The notes under the pieces are model-generated. The model did no database searches. It had not been told where the DNA came from and saw only the letters and a program-made list of their open reading frames with translations. From the NCBI GenBank assembly GCA_023423935.1, contig JAFAEQ010000078.1, forward strand, positions 1 to 64,000: 64,000 nt of DNA. Direction: 5' to 3'. Shown here one piece after another: positions 16,451 to 24,771 of this stretch. The stretch's first letter is position 1. Every line of letters starts with the position of its first letter. Position numbers and translations under genes: made by a program. Source of the stretch: Pseudomonadota bacterium (GTDB lineage: Bacteria; Pseudomonadota; Gammaproteobacteria; Steroidobacterales; Steroidobacteraceae).

Positions 16451-17649
16451 GGCACGTTCCTCGCAGACAGTGGCGCGGACAGATCGGCCTCCGGCAACTC
16501 GGCACGCGGACGCTTGTGGCCGCGCCAGGGCTTGCTGTCGACCCATTCGATCACAGGAGCGGCAGCGCACAGAGCAGCGACGATCAGCGCGCCGCAGACC
16601 AGCATCGAAAGAACATCGAACGACTTCGACTGCGCGAGCACACCGACCATCGCGTAAACGATGATCGTGCTCAGGCAGAAGCATTCGAGCGAGCGTCGTC
16701 CAACCCCGGTGATCGCGCGGAACGCCCAATGGTTCTGCGCCGCCTGGCCGCGGGGAACAATCTGCATTACGAACACCACGGAAATGAGGAAATGCAGGAG
16801 CTGCAGGGTGCCCAGATTCATCTTCTGCGCATCCGGCACCTTGAGCGCACTTACGAGCGGCAGCAAGGAATCGAAACGCTCGAGCATCTTCACGACCAGA
16901 GCGAGCGCCAGCAGCCCTCCCGTGACGAACAGCAGACTTCGCCTCGAGATGTGCTGACGCAGCCAGTCGAACGTACGGTGCATACCCGCCAGCATTCCCA
17001 ACACGAACACGAGCTGCCAGGCCAGCGGATTGAAACTGTTTGTCGCCGCCATGGCTGGCGTGAGCTCTCTGCCCAGCTGCAACTGCACCATAAGCCAGGC
17101 CGCGAAAGAGAGTGCGATAACCAACGCACTGCTGAGCCGCGCGAGCATCAGAATCGCAGGCGCAAGCAACAACAGAACGACATAGAGGCCGAGGATCTCG
17201 AAGAACATCGGCGCAAACCGCAGACTCAGGAATGCCGCGAAATGCTGGGCTGCCGCGCTCCCGAAGAGCTCTTGCATGTCGCTCACGCGAAGCAAGGCCT
17301 GATCGGCGAACGCGCTACTGCGCAACAGTGCAAACACAGCGCATAGGGTCAACAGGTTCACGACATAGATGTGCCAGGAACGCTGCGCAGCGCGTGCCCA
17401 TGTCATCCAGGGGCCATGTGTCTCAAGCGTCTTCAGGTAAACGGCGCCGATCAGATAGCCGGAGAAGAACACGAAGAACTCCGCGGCGCTCGACCAACCA
17501 ATGCGCAGCCATGTCACGAACGGATTGATGAACGCAGGGCCTGCCAGCTTCTCGGCCAGATACGCCAGATGATCGACGCCGATCATCAGAATGCCCGCAC
17601 CCCGCACGAAATCGATCGCGGCATCGCGGCGCTGAGGTTCGCTACGCAC
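16447..17649 (-). CDS. OpgC-family membrane acyltransferase
   Basis: A 400-residue polytopic membrane protein of the OpgC family (acyltransferase superfamily; E. coli OpgC succinylates periplasmic glucans). The opening RDAAIDFVRGAGILMIGVDH has the Arg and His-containing first helix typical of these enzymes, and WSSAAEFFVFFSGYLIGAVY is the second. About ten helices in all. GTG at 17649 overlaps the polymerase stop by eight bases. Its place in the EPS operon suggests it decorates the exopolysaccharide, but the opgGH pair lies nearby so a role on periplasmic glucans is also possible. Confidence 0.85.
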   Translation of the reverse strand: MRSEPQRRDAAIDFVRGAGILMIGVDHLAYLAEKLAGPAFINPFVTWLRIGWSSAAEFFVFFSGYLIGAVYLKTLETHGPWMTWARAAQRSWHIYVVNLLTLCAVFALLRSSAFADQALLRVSDMQELFGSAAAQHFAAFLSLRFAPMFFEILGLYVVLLLLAPAILMLARLSSALVIALSFAAWLMVQLQLGRELTPAMAATNSFNPLAWQLVFVLGMLAGMHRTFDWLRQHISRRSLLFVTGGLLALALVVKMLERFDSLLPLVSALKVPDAQKMNLGTLQLLHFLISVVFVMQIVPRGQAAQNHWAFRAITGVGRRSLECFCLSTIIVYAMVGVLAQSKSFDVLSMLVCGALIVAALCAAAPVIEWVDSKPWRGHKRPRAELPEADLSAPLSARNVP

Positions 17650-18919
17650 GGGCCACCTCCCGCGATCCGCGCTGCGGCTCCGGCGGTTCGCTGCGCGTTT
17701 TCGGCGATGGCCACAGCAGCAGGGACGTTGCGAACCCCGTGACCGTGGGCGAATACGCGCCGTTCATGAAGTACGCGACGACCATCGCCACCCGCAACGC
17801 AATCGGCGCTCGCGAAGACAGCAGACAGTAGAAGACGAATGCGAAGTACAGCAACGAGCCGATGACGCCGAACTCGAACATGATCTTCGCGTGCGCCATC
17901 TCGCCTGCCTTGTAACCGGCTGCGGCATCGAAGAAGGAGCCGGAGCCATAACCGAACAGCGCACGCATCGTCGAGGGCCACATCTTGTCGGAGAACAACT
18001 CGACCCACCCCACGAAGCGCGCGAATGCACTGGACCCGCTGGAGCCAAATTCGCCCACGCGCTTGAGCGTCATCGTCAGATTCAGCGGCTCTGCCAGCAA
18101 CGCAAGGACCACCAGCAACAACATTCCGCGCAGGAGCAGATCCCAGCGGCGATGGATGACCACGAGCATGGGCAACGTGATGGCGAGCACGAGCAGACCC
18201 GTGCCCGAGTAGGAGACTGCGATCGCAATGGCATACGCGATCAACCGCCAGGTACGACTCTTCGAGACGAGCTCGGCGACCAAACCAATGGCACATAGCT
18301 GACAGAACACCGACGGCTCGAGCATGACGAACCCGGTTGCCTTGTAGATGTGCGAGCCGTATCCGAGCGGATTGAGATCGTTGTAGCCGTGCGTGCGCAG
18401 CGCATCGGGCACATAGTGCTCGATGGGAAAAGCGATGGCCGTCCCGGCAACGAACTGAAGTCCGAACTGAAAAATGCCCGCCAGCGCGATCAGCACACTC
18501 AGATTACAGAAGAAACTGATCGCATCTTCCTGCGTGACCGAGTCATCGTGGACGGCCGGCACGTACGCAAGCCCGATCAACGCCATCATCGCGAGCGAAC
18601 CGTAGGAGAAGACTTCACCTCGCCACACCTGGATCAGCATCAGCACCGAGAGCATCAGCAGATACAGCGCCAGACGCGCTGGCACGAGACGCAGACGGCC
18701 GGACAGCAATCCGAACGCGACCGCCAGCAGCACGGCCGGAAACAACATGCCGATGCTCGGAAAGATCGATCCAAGCGGGGAGAACTTCGCGAAGACACTC
18801 GCGAACAGAACGGGCGTATAGACGATCAGGCACGACGGCCAGCGGGAGGCGTGCGCAGGCTCACCCCGGGTGCGAACACCCGATATCAATCCCGAATCGA
18901 TGAGCTGCGCTGTGGCCAT
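17642..18919 (-). CDS. O-antigen ligase/Wzy-like polysaccharide polymerase
   Basis: A 425-residue protein with about eleven hydrophobic helices and one longer periplasmic loop before the last ones (GYGSGSFFDAAAGYKAGEMAHAK), a layout typical of Wzy and WaaL proteins. Such proteins are too divergent for function to be read from motifs; the call rests on topology, size and location between the EpsG-like gene and the glycosyltransferases. It would polymerise the flipped repeat units. GTGGACGG lies just upstream of the ATG, and the gap to the previous gene is 12 bases. Confidence 0.78.
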   Translation of the reverse strand: MATAQLIDSGLISGVRTRGEPAHASRWPSCLIVYTPVLFASVFAKFSPLGSIFPSIGMLFPAVLLAVAFGLLSGRLRLVPARLALYLLMLSVLMLIQVWRGEVFSYGSLAMMALIGLAYVPAVHDDSVTQEDAISFFCNLSVLIALAGIFQFGLQFVAGTAIAFPIEHYVPDALRTHGYNDLNPLGYGSHIYKATGFVMLEPSVFCQLCAIGLVAELVSKSRTWRLIAYAIAIAVSYSGTGLLVLAITLPMLVVIHRRWDLLLRGMLLLVVLALLAEPLNLTMTLKRVGEFGSSGSSAFARFVGWVELFSDKMWPSTMRALFGYGSGSFFDAAAGYKAGEMAHAKIMFEFGVIGSLLYFAFVFYCLLSSRAPIALRVAMVVAYFMNGAYSPTVTGFATSLLLWPSPKTRSEPPEPQRGSREVARA

Positions 18920-18931
18920 CGCCGTCCACGA

Positions 18932-19795
18932 TCACTCGTTGACGATCGCGCCGAGCAGAATCGCGCCCGACGGTTCGAGTCTTTCCTGCACGGCCGCGAT
19001 GTCCGCCATGCGCGTGCGGTTGCGGCGTGTCACGAGCACATAGCCGCCCGCGCGCGAGGCAATCATCTGCGCGTCGGCATACTCGAGCACCGGCGGCGCA
19101 TCGATGATGACGACGTCGTAGATTTCCTTGGCGAGCTCGAGCAGGTACTGCATGGCACGACTGCTCAACAGCTCGTGCGGATTCGGAGGAATCGGCCCTG
19201 CACACAGCACGGCAAGCCCGTTGAGCTGCGCGATCGATACGATGGATTTATCGACGCTGGAGCGGCCGAGCAGTACATCGGCGAGACCGGTCTCCGCGGA
19301 CATACCGAAGAGGTTGTGCTGCGCCGGATTGCGGAAGTTGGCATCGAGCAGCAAGGTGCGTTCGCCGAGCTGCGAGAAGCTCACGGCGAGATTTGCCGCG
19401 AGCGTGCTGCAGCCAGTTCCTGTGCGCGGTGCGCCGACTGCCAGAACCTTCTTGCCCTTGTCGAACCAGCGCAGCATGAGCTGACTGCGCAGCATGCGAA
19501 ATGATTCCGCGCCGGCACCGAAGGGCTGGTAGGCACTGATGAGCATTGGATGCAAACCCGACTCGCCGCGCCGGATGTACGGGTAGCTGAACTGGCGCGA
19601 CAGCGCCTGCTGGATGTCCTCCGCGGTCACGAGGCCCAGGCTGCGCGCCGCTTCGCCGAAGCGCAGTCCCTTCTTGCGCTGGTGGGCGAGCACGCGCTTC
19701 ACATCGTGTTCCGTCAGCAGTCCCGATTCGGAGAGCAATTCCCCGATCGACTGGTGAGGTCTGTTCAGATCCGAGGGGACTGGATTGATAGCCAT
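18932..19795 (-). CDS. epsG: EpsG-like chain-length-associated ATPase with degenerate P-loop
   Basis: A 287-residue protein related to the CpsD/EpsG tyrosine-autokinase-like ATPases that pair with EpsF. Residues 15-75 form an MshEN-like N-terminal domain (IGELLSESGLLTEHDV, then FGEAARSLGLVTAEDI); residues 95-287 are the ATPase. The P-loop reads GAPRTGTGCST at 121-131, with Cys129 where kinases have Lys. Walker A' keeps the first Asp (LLLDANFRNP) and Walker B is VVIIDAPPV. The C-terminus (LGAIVNE) has no tyrosine cluster. The ATG at 19795 is preferred, with AAAGGAAA upstream; an upstream in-frame start at 19840 is less likely. Confidence 0.83.
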   Translation of the reverse strand: MAINPVPSDLNRPHQSIGELLSESGLLTEHDVKRVLAHQRKKGLRFGEAARSLGLVTAEDIQQALSRQFSYPYIRRGESGLHPMLISAYQPFGAGAESFRMLRSQLMLRWFDKGKKVLAVGAPRTGTGCSTLAANLAVSFSQLGERTLLLDANFRNPAQHNLFGMSAETGLADVLLGRSSVDKSIVSIAQLNGLAVLCAGPIPPNPHELLSSRAMQYLLELAKEIYDVVIIDAPPVLEYADAQMIASRAGGYVLVTRRNRTRMADIAAVQERLEPSGAILLGAIVNE

Positions 19796-19858
19796 AGATT
19801 TCCTTTCAGCAGCCTCGTTGGTTCGCGTACGCCTGCTCACTGAACACTACATGTCCGC

Positions 19859-21274
19859 TCACGCGGCGCCGCCCTCGAGCAGCGCACGTCCGCCGCGCAC
19901 GAGAGCCGTCTTCTGCGGCTTGAAGCTCGCGCGCAGTCGCGGAACTTCGCCGAGCACCTCGATGCCGGCGCTGACGAGCTCATCCCCATCGCGGATACGA
20001 CGGTCGAGCATTTCGAGCATCAGCGCGAGCGCGGTACCCAGGACGAAACCGAAGACCAGCGAGAGGACCGTACTCACGGTCAGGCCGAGCCCTGCCGGCG
20101 TGCTGGGTGCAATGGCCGGATCGAGCACCGCCACACTGGTCTGATTCAGCTCGCTTTCGAGCCGCAGCTGACTTGCGCGCTGCAAGGCCGCGTCATACGC
20201 AGCCTGAGCGTTCTGTACTTCGCGATCCTGCACGGACATTTCGTCACGCTGACGCGTGAGCTCGAGAATGTGTTGCTTCTGTTGATCGAACGCACGCTGC
20301 AGATCGGAGGCCTGGCGCTGCGCGATCTGGGCTGACTGCTCGATCGAGCCTTTCGCGCTGGCAATCTCTGCAGCGATCTTCTGTCGCAGCGACTGCACTT
20401 CGGCCGCGGCCGCCATGTATTGCGGATGATTGCGGTCATAGCGCTCGTTGACCTGCGCAAGCTTCGACTCGGCGCGCACCAGATCGCCTTTCAGCGATTG
20501 CAGCAGACCGTTCGCCATGATCTCCGGCACTTCGTTGAGTCGGTCTCCCGTCGTTGCGTTCTGGGCCTGACGCAAGCGCGCGTTCGCAGCCTGCGCATTG
20601 CGCTGAGCTTCGGTCAGCTGGCGGGAGATTTCTTCGAGTCGCCCATTCTCGACATCGAGTCGCTCGCTCGTCGCGACGATGCCGTGCGCGCGTTGAAACT
20701 CCGAAAGCTTCTGGCGTCGGTCCTCCACCGCAGCGCGCAGTTTCTGCAACTGATCTTCGAACCACGCACTCTGGCTCTTGGCGGGATCGAGCCTCAGATC
20801 CAGGTTGGTTTCCATGTAGGCCCGCGCGAATGCGTTCGCCACCGCTGCCGCCATTTCCGGGTTCGGGTCTTCGAACTTGATGCGCACCACGTTGCTCTCG
20901 GACACAGGCTTCACGGTCAGGCGTTGCAGAATGTCCCACGCCCAGCCCTCGCGCGTGCGCTTGGGCAATCCCATTGCGTCCGCGCTTTCATCGTCGGTGG
21001 GCAGCTTCACTGCATCCACCACCTTCAGCGCCACCGCGCGGCTGGTGATCACATCGATCTGTGTGGCCATCACGGACGCCGTCGAGGGCATGTTGGGCGA
21101 GGAGCCCGTCAATGGGTCCGCGGCACGGGCATTGATCACGAGCGACGTGGAGCCGACGTATGCCTTCGGCATCGCCACGTACGCGATGATCGCCAGCATC
21201 ACCGCACTGATCGTCGTGACGAGAACCAGCCGGCGGCGTGCCCAGAGGATTCGCAGTAACTGTGTGAAGCTCAT
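19859..21274 (-). CDS. epsF: EpsF-like polysaccharide chain-length determinant
   Basis: A 471-residue Wzz/GNVR-type inner-membrane protein. A first helix near residues 13-35 follows the short cytosolic MSFTQLLRILWARRR. A large periplasmic part holds the Wzz domain and a coiled coil (about 170-390, rich in Gln, Glu and Arg: VEDRRQKLSEFQRAHG, RAFDQQKQHILELTRQRDEM). A second helix lies near 405-430, and a cytosolic tail ends RASFKPQKTALVRGG. It sets polymer length with the EpsG-like ATPase encoded next. The pairing and size match the EpsF group of exosortase-linked EPS loci. Confidence 0.9.
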   Translation of the reverse strand: MSFTQLLRILWARRRLVLVTTISAVMLAIIAYVAMPKAYVGSTSLVINARAADPLTGSSPNMPSTASVMATQIDVITSRAVALKVVDAVKLPTDDESADAMGLPKRTREGWAWDILQRLTVKPVSESNVVRIKFEDPNPEMAAAVANAFARAYMETNLDLRLDPAKSQSAWFEDQLQKLRAAVEDRRQKLSEFQRAHGIVATSERLDVENGRLEEISRQLTEAQRNAQAANARLRQAQNATTGDRLNEVPEIMANGLLQSLKGDLVRAESKLAQVNERYDRNHPQYMAAAAEVQSLRQKIAAEIASAKGSIEQSAQIAQRQASDLQRAFDQQKQHILELTRQRDEMSVQDREVQNAQAAYDAALQRASQLRLESELNQTSVAVLDPAIAPSTPAGLGLTVSTVLSLVFGFVLGTALALMLEMLDRRIRDGDELVSAGIEVLGEVPRLRASFKPQKTALVRGGRALLEGGAA

Positions 21275-21293
21275 GGTGTGATTTCCGTGCGAC

Positions 21294-22148
21294 TCAGAAC
21301 AGGCTTTCCTTGATCACCAGAATGTCGTCGGGCTGCAGGATGTCGGTGCCGCGCGCCGAATACTCTTTCTCCTTTCCGTCGGGACCCCGGCGCTTCACGA
21401 TGGCGCGGCGCTCGGTGCCGCGCGCCGTCAAACCACCGCTCGCCGAGATGGCTCGCGAGACCGACATGTTGCGTTCGAGCTTGTACATACCCGGACGCTG
21501 CACCTGTCCGTACACGTAGAACTGGTCGGCCTTCGGAACGTACAGGCGATCGCCCCCACTGACCTGATAGTTCTGCGCGGGATCGCCGTCGAACAGCTTC
21601 TCCAGGTCGATCTCCGCCTTGCTGCCATCGGTGCGCGTCAGCACCGCGTGATCCGCCGCAGAGGCAGCCACTACACCGCCGGCTTGCGCGAGCACGTCGA
21701 GCACATGACCGCTTGCACGCATCGGATACTGACCGGGCTTCGTGACATGGCCGAGTACCGAGACGATCTGGCTCTGGTATTCCATGACGAGCACCGCGAG
21801 CTGCGGCTGCTTGAGGAATCCGCCCTCGGCGTACTTGCCCGCGAGCAACTGCTCGACCTGTGCGGTCGACAGTCCCGCGACAGGCACGCTACCCAGCAGC
21901 GGCACGGTGATCGTGCCCGACTGCGCCACGCGCACTTCTGCCGACATCTCCGGCGCACCGAACACGGCGATTCGCAGCAGATCGCCCGAACCGAGCTTGT
22001 AGTCGTCAGTCCCATTCGCCTGCACCGGTGCAGACAATGCAGATGCGAGCGCCAGCATCGCCAGCAGCACTCGTAACCACATGACCGGAAGTTCCAACCG
22101 ATTGGCCATAACCCGCTGTCCACCACTCTTGTCGTTATCAATACGCAT
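21294..22148 (-). CDS. epsE: EpsE-like polysaccharide export protein (Wza/OPX family)
   Basis: A 284-residue export protein with a signal peptide (MWLRVLLAMLALASALSAPVQA), the Poly_export domain starting DDYKLGSGDLLRIAVFG, and SLBB domains (IVSVLGHVTKPGQYPM; FYVYGQVQRPGMYKLERNMS). No lipobox Cys follows the signal, unlike E. coli Wza, so it is not obviously a lipoprotein. It would form the periplasmic or outer-membrane part of the export channel. The ATG at 22148 overlaps the previous stop by 11 bases; internal ATGs at 22109 or 22082 are also possible starts, since no start has a strong ribosome binding site. Confidence 0.88.
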   Translation of the reverse strand: MRIDNDKSGGQRVMANRLELPVMWLRVLLAMLALASALSAPVQANGTDDYKLGSGDLLRIAVFGAPEMSAEVRVAQSGTITVPLLGSVPVAGLSTAQVEQLLAGKYAEGGFLKQPQLAVLVMEYQSQIVSVLGHVTKPGQYPMRASGHVLDVLAQAGGVVAASAADHAVLTRTDGSKAEIDLEKLFDGDPAQNYQVSGGDRLYVPKADQFYVYGQVQRPGMYKLERNMSVSRAISASGGLTARGTERRAIVKRRGPDGKEKEYSARGTDILQPDDILVIKESLF

Positions 22149-23601
22149 GACGATCGTTCCAGACCATCGCCGCCGTCTTCAGCATGATGATCAGATCCAG
22201 ACCCAGCGACCAATGACGCAGGTACTCGAGATCGAGCGTGATACGCATGGTCATGGAATCGAGATCGTCGCCGCCGCGATAGCCGTTCACCTGAGCCCAG
22301 CCTGTGATGCCGGGCTTCACTTTGTGACGCACCATGTAGCCTGGGATCTGGCGGCGATACTGTTCGTTGACCGCTACTGCATGCGGACGCGGACCGACGA
22401 TACTCATGTCTCCGCGCAGCACGTTGAACAACTGCGGGAGCTCATCGAGCGAGGTCTTGCGAATGAAAGCGCCGAAGCGCGTCACGCGTGAGTCGTTGCG
22501 ACCTACCTGCGTGTAACTGGTCGCACCGTCCTCGACGACGCTCAGCGAGCGAAACTTGTAGACGATGATTTCCTTGCCATCCAGTCCATAGCGGCGTTGC
22601 TTGTAGATGATCGGGCCGGGCGAGCTGAGCTTCACGCCGATCGCACACGCCAGCAGCACCGGCGTCATGGCAATGAGCGCGGTCAGTGAGATCGCGATAT
22701 CGCTGGCGCGCTTCATCAGGCCTCGCACGCCGTAGTACGGCGACTCGCACACCGCAATCACGGGAATTCCGTCGACCAGATCGAACCGCGGCTGCACCAG
22801 GTCGAACACTTTCAGATCGGGCACGAAATAGATCGACGCCGTCGAATCCCGCAACGAGTTGAGCAGATCGATGATGCGCGGATGCGGCGTCATCGGCAGC
22901 GTGATGTAGACGATGTCCACATTGTTGCTCGTCACGTAGTCGGCGACCTCGTTCAGTTCGCCCAGCACACGGTCCACGCACTCGGAAGGCAGACGCGGCA
23001 CGCTGCGATCTTCGAAATAGCCTGCGACATGAATCTGCAGCGTCGGACGGCCCGCGATGTTCTGTTCGAGTTGCACGCCTACGCCAGTCGCTCCGATGAT
23101 GACCGCCTTGCGCAGCCGTTGCGGACGCGAGCTGCGCCGCTGGAGCATCTGTTGAGCTCCGAGCTCGCCGACCCACAGCGCAAAAGGCGTCACGACCGCC
23201 CAGTAGTTCAGCACCGAAGGACTGAACACGATGCCGAGACCGGAGAGCCGCAGCAGCGCCCACAGAAAGATCATGAGCACGCCCCATCGAAACCAGATAT
23301 CGATGAGCGAGCGCAAGGCCATGATGTAAGCAGGCGTGATCCGCATCGGCACCACGTCCAGAAGGTCGGCAACCCCCAGGAACGCGAGCACCGCAATCAG
23401 CAGATATGGCCCATAGAGCGGTTGATTGAAATAGAACAGACAGCCGATGAGCGTGATCACCGGGATGATCGGATAGAGGAGCGACTTGAGGGCGAACACC
23501 TCGACGGGCTCGCTGGCACTCACGTCTCCCGATCGATCGCGCCAGCGACGCTGCCCGATCACAGGCACCGCCGGGCGTTCCGAATATCCCGTGCTACTCA
23601 T
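22138..23601 (-). CDS. epsB: EpsB-like undecaprenyl-phosphate sugar-1-phosphate transferase
   Basis: A 487-residue polyisoprenyl-phosphate hexose-1-phosphate transferase that starts repeat-unit assembly. Four or five N-terminal helices, a CoA-binding-like domain (KAVIIGATGVGVQLEQNI) and the C-terminal bacterial sugar transferase domain (from about residue 285) are present. The latter has KRASDIAISL, SSPGPIIYKQRRYG, YKFRSL, LDELPQLFNVLRGDMSIVGPRP and KPGITGWAQVNG. This is the WcaJ/EpsB architecture, usually loading glucose-1-phosphate. It is the first enzyme gene of the operon. Confidence 0.93.
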   Translation of the reverse strand: MSSTGYSERPAVPVIGQRRWRDRSGDVSASEPVEVFALKSLLYPIIPVITLIGCLFYFNQPLYGPYLLIAVLAFLGVADLLDVVPMRITPAYIMALRSLIDIWFRWGVLMIFLWALLRLSGLGIVFSPSVLNYWAVVTPFALWVGELGAQQMLQRRSSRPQRLRKAVIIGATGVGVQLEQNIAGRPTLQIHVAGYFEDRSVPRLPSECVDRVLGELNEVADYVTSNNVDIVYITLPMTPHPRIIDLLNSLRDSTASIYFVPDLKVFDLVQPRFDLVDGIPVIAVCESPYYGVRGLMKRASDIAISLTALIAMTPVLLACAIGVKLSSPGPIIYKQRRYGLDGKEIIVYKFRSLSVVEDGATSYTQVGRNDSRVTRFGAFIRKTSLDELPQLFNVLRGDMSIVGPRPHAVAVNEQYRRQIPGYMVRHKVKPGITGWAQVNGYRGGDDLDSMTMRITLDLEYLRHWSLGLDLIIMLKTAAMVWNDRHAY

Positions 23602-23626
23602 ATGCGGTCAGGCCGCCCCTTCGCCT

Positions 23627-24028
23627 TCAGAAACTGAACGGGTGCGGGCGCAGCAGACGATGCTTGCGGAAGAGCTGATACGCGATCAGCGTCAATCCGA
23701 GCAGCGCCAGTAGCAGCGAGTCCGCAGATGAGCGTTGCGATACGGATGCCGCCGGAACCGAAATCATCCGGTCCTCGCGGCGTGCGGGCACGTTAGCCCT
23801 CACCGGTCCGATACGACCCAGCTCGACCTGCGGTGAAAACTCCATTCTTGGATTGAAGTTGGGAGAACGCAGCGACTGCGGCACTGCAGTCGAGCCAAAG
23901 TGATTCATCGTTACAGCATCGGCGACCATGAGTTTGGATTGATGGCCGGACTCCGCCGCAGCAATGCTGCTGGCACTCAGCACAGCAAACGTCAGCACAA
24001 GATGTCGAACAAACTTTCTGGCGCGCAT
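23627..24028 (-). CDS. Small secreted/anchored protein, first gene of the EPS operon
   Basis: A 133-residue protein that I cannot assign to a named family. An N-terminal signal peptide (RKFVRHLVLTFAVLSASSIAAAE) leads to a polar middle. A C-terminal hydrophobic helix (SLLLALLGLTLIAYQLF) is followed by a basic tail RKHRLLRPHPF. That is the plan of exosortase substrates (PEP-CTERM), but no PEP motif precedes the helix; the residues there are AASVSQRSSAD. The ATG at 24028 has GTGGAG six bases upstream. It is 25 bases before the EpsB-like gene, so probably co-transcribed. Confidence 0.7.
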   Translation of the reverse strand: MRARKFVRHLVLTFAVLSASSIAAAESGHQSKLMVADAVTMNHFGSTAVPQSLRSPNFNPRMEFSPQVELGRIGPVRANVPARREDRMISVPAASVSQRSSADSLLLALLGLTLIAYQLFRKHRLLRPHPFSF

Positions 24029-24129
24029 TTCGGGCTCCACTTAAACATCCAACGCTCGCACGCAGTCCATTTCGCTGCGAACGCGCACGCCCCCGATCCC
24101 ACATAGAACACCTGCCCGGTGTCTCTTCT

Positions 24130-24145
24130 AGCAATTACCGTTCCC
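24130..24145 (-). promoter_or_regulatory. Sigma-54 (-24/-12) promoter of the EPS operon
   Basis: Read on the minus strand the site is GGGAACGGTAATTGCT. It has the invariant GG and GC doublets ten bases apart and matches the RpoN consensus TGGCACGRNNNTTGCW at all but two specified positions. It lies about 100 bases before the first gene of the operon (start 24028). RpoN control of EPS/PEP-CTERM loci through PrsK/PrsR-type regulators is known in floc-forming betaproteobacteria; no such regulator is in this window. Confidence 0.55.
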
Positions 24146-24207
24146 TTCATGCCTGCCTGTTCCCAGAAGCAGACACTTGCGCCCTCTGCACTGAAATTTC
24201 GTACTCG

Positions 24208-24219
24208 TTGTACTTACAA
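24208..24219. promoter_or_regulatory. Palindrome upstream of the sigma-54 site
   Basis: TTGTACTTACAA is a perfect 5-2-5 inverted repeat, about 65-75 bases upstream of the -24/-12 element. That distance suits an activator (enhancer) site, but no regulator is known for it. Confidence 0.3.
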
Positions 24220-24771
24220 ATCAGCGCTCGCTTGCGCACTCAACCGACAGTGATGCCGACTCGCGAGTTGCTTCGATGTTCGCTGGCCGTCGCATCCACT
24301 CTTTCGCCGCCCCAAGTTGGTACGTCACCATGTTTTGGCGCGTCGAACCATCCGCTAAATGCAGCGTCGTCAGCCAGTGACAGAAACAGATGACGAAGCG
24401 TCACGGAAATCACGTAGTGGCATCGATGCTGCGGTGAAGAAGTAATGACCACACAGTTTTGTTCCCGCGCGAAAGGCAATTCGCGCGAGTCTCGTCGCAG
24501 GGCAGCGCTTTTCCGTGCGCCTAGTGAGGATTCATCATTCGTCGATGATGTTGTTGATGCTTGCTTGCGACGCTTTGCGATAGATCGAGGAGAATTATGT
24601 GTGCAACTAGCGACACGCGAAGTTGTTCCGTTGCGATGCACATTCGAGGGGAACTCGTGCGTCTTCGCACCATCCCTGCGCAAGAACATGCGTGCGACAT
24701 CGATCTCGTCGGCACGCCGCCCAGTCGAGTGCTCGTCTACTTATATATGTGTAGACCCGCGCGAGACCGAA

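Larger units (their letters stand above)
24029..24771. other. 743-base gap upstream of the EPS operon
   Basis: No convincing gene. It holds a sigma-54 promoter match on the minus strand (24130-24145) and an upstream palindrome (24208-24219). An ATG at 24597 with GAGGAG nine bases before it opens an 86-codon plus-strand frame, but the frame runs into the 3' end of the oxidoreductase gene and shows no recognisable features. Confidence 0.6.
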
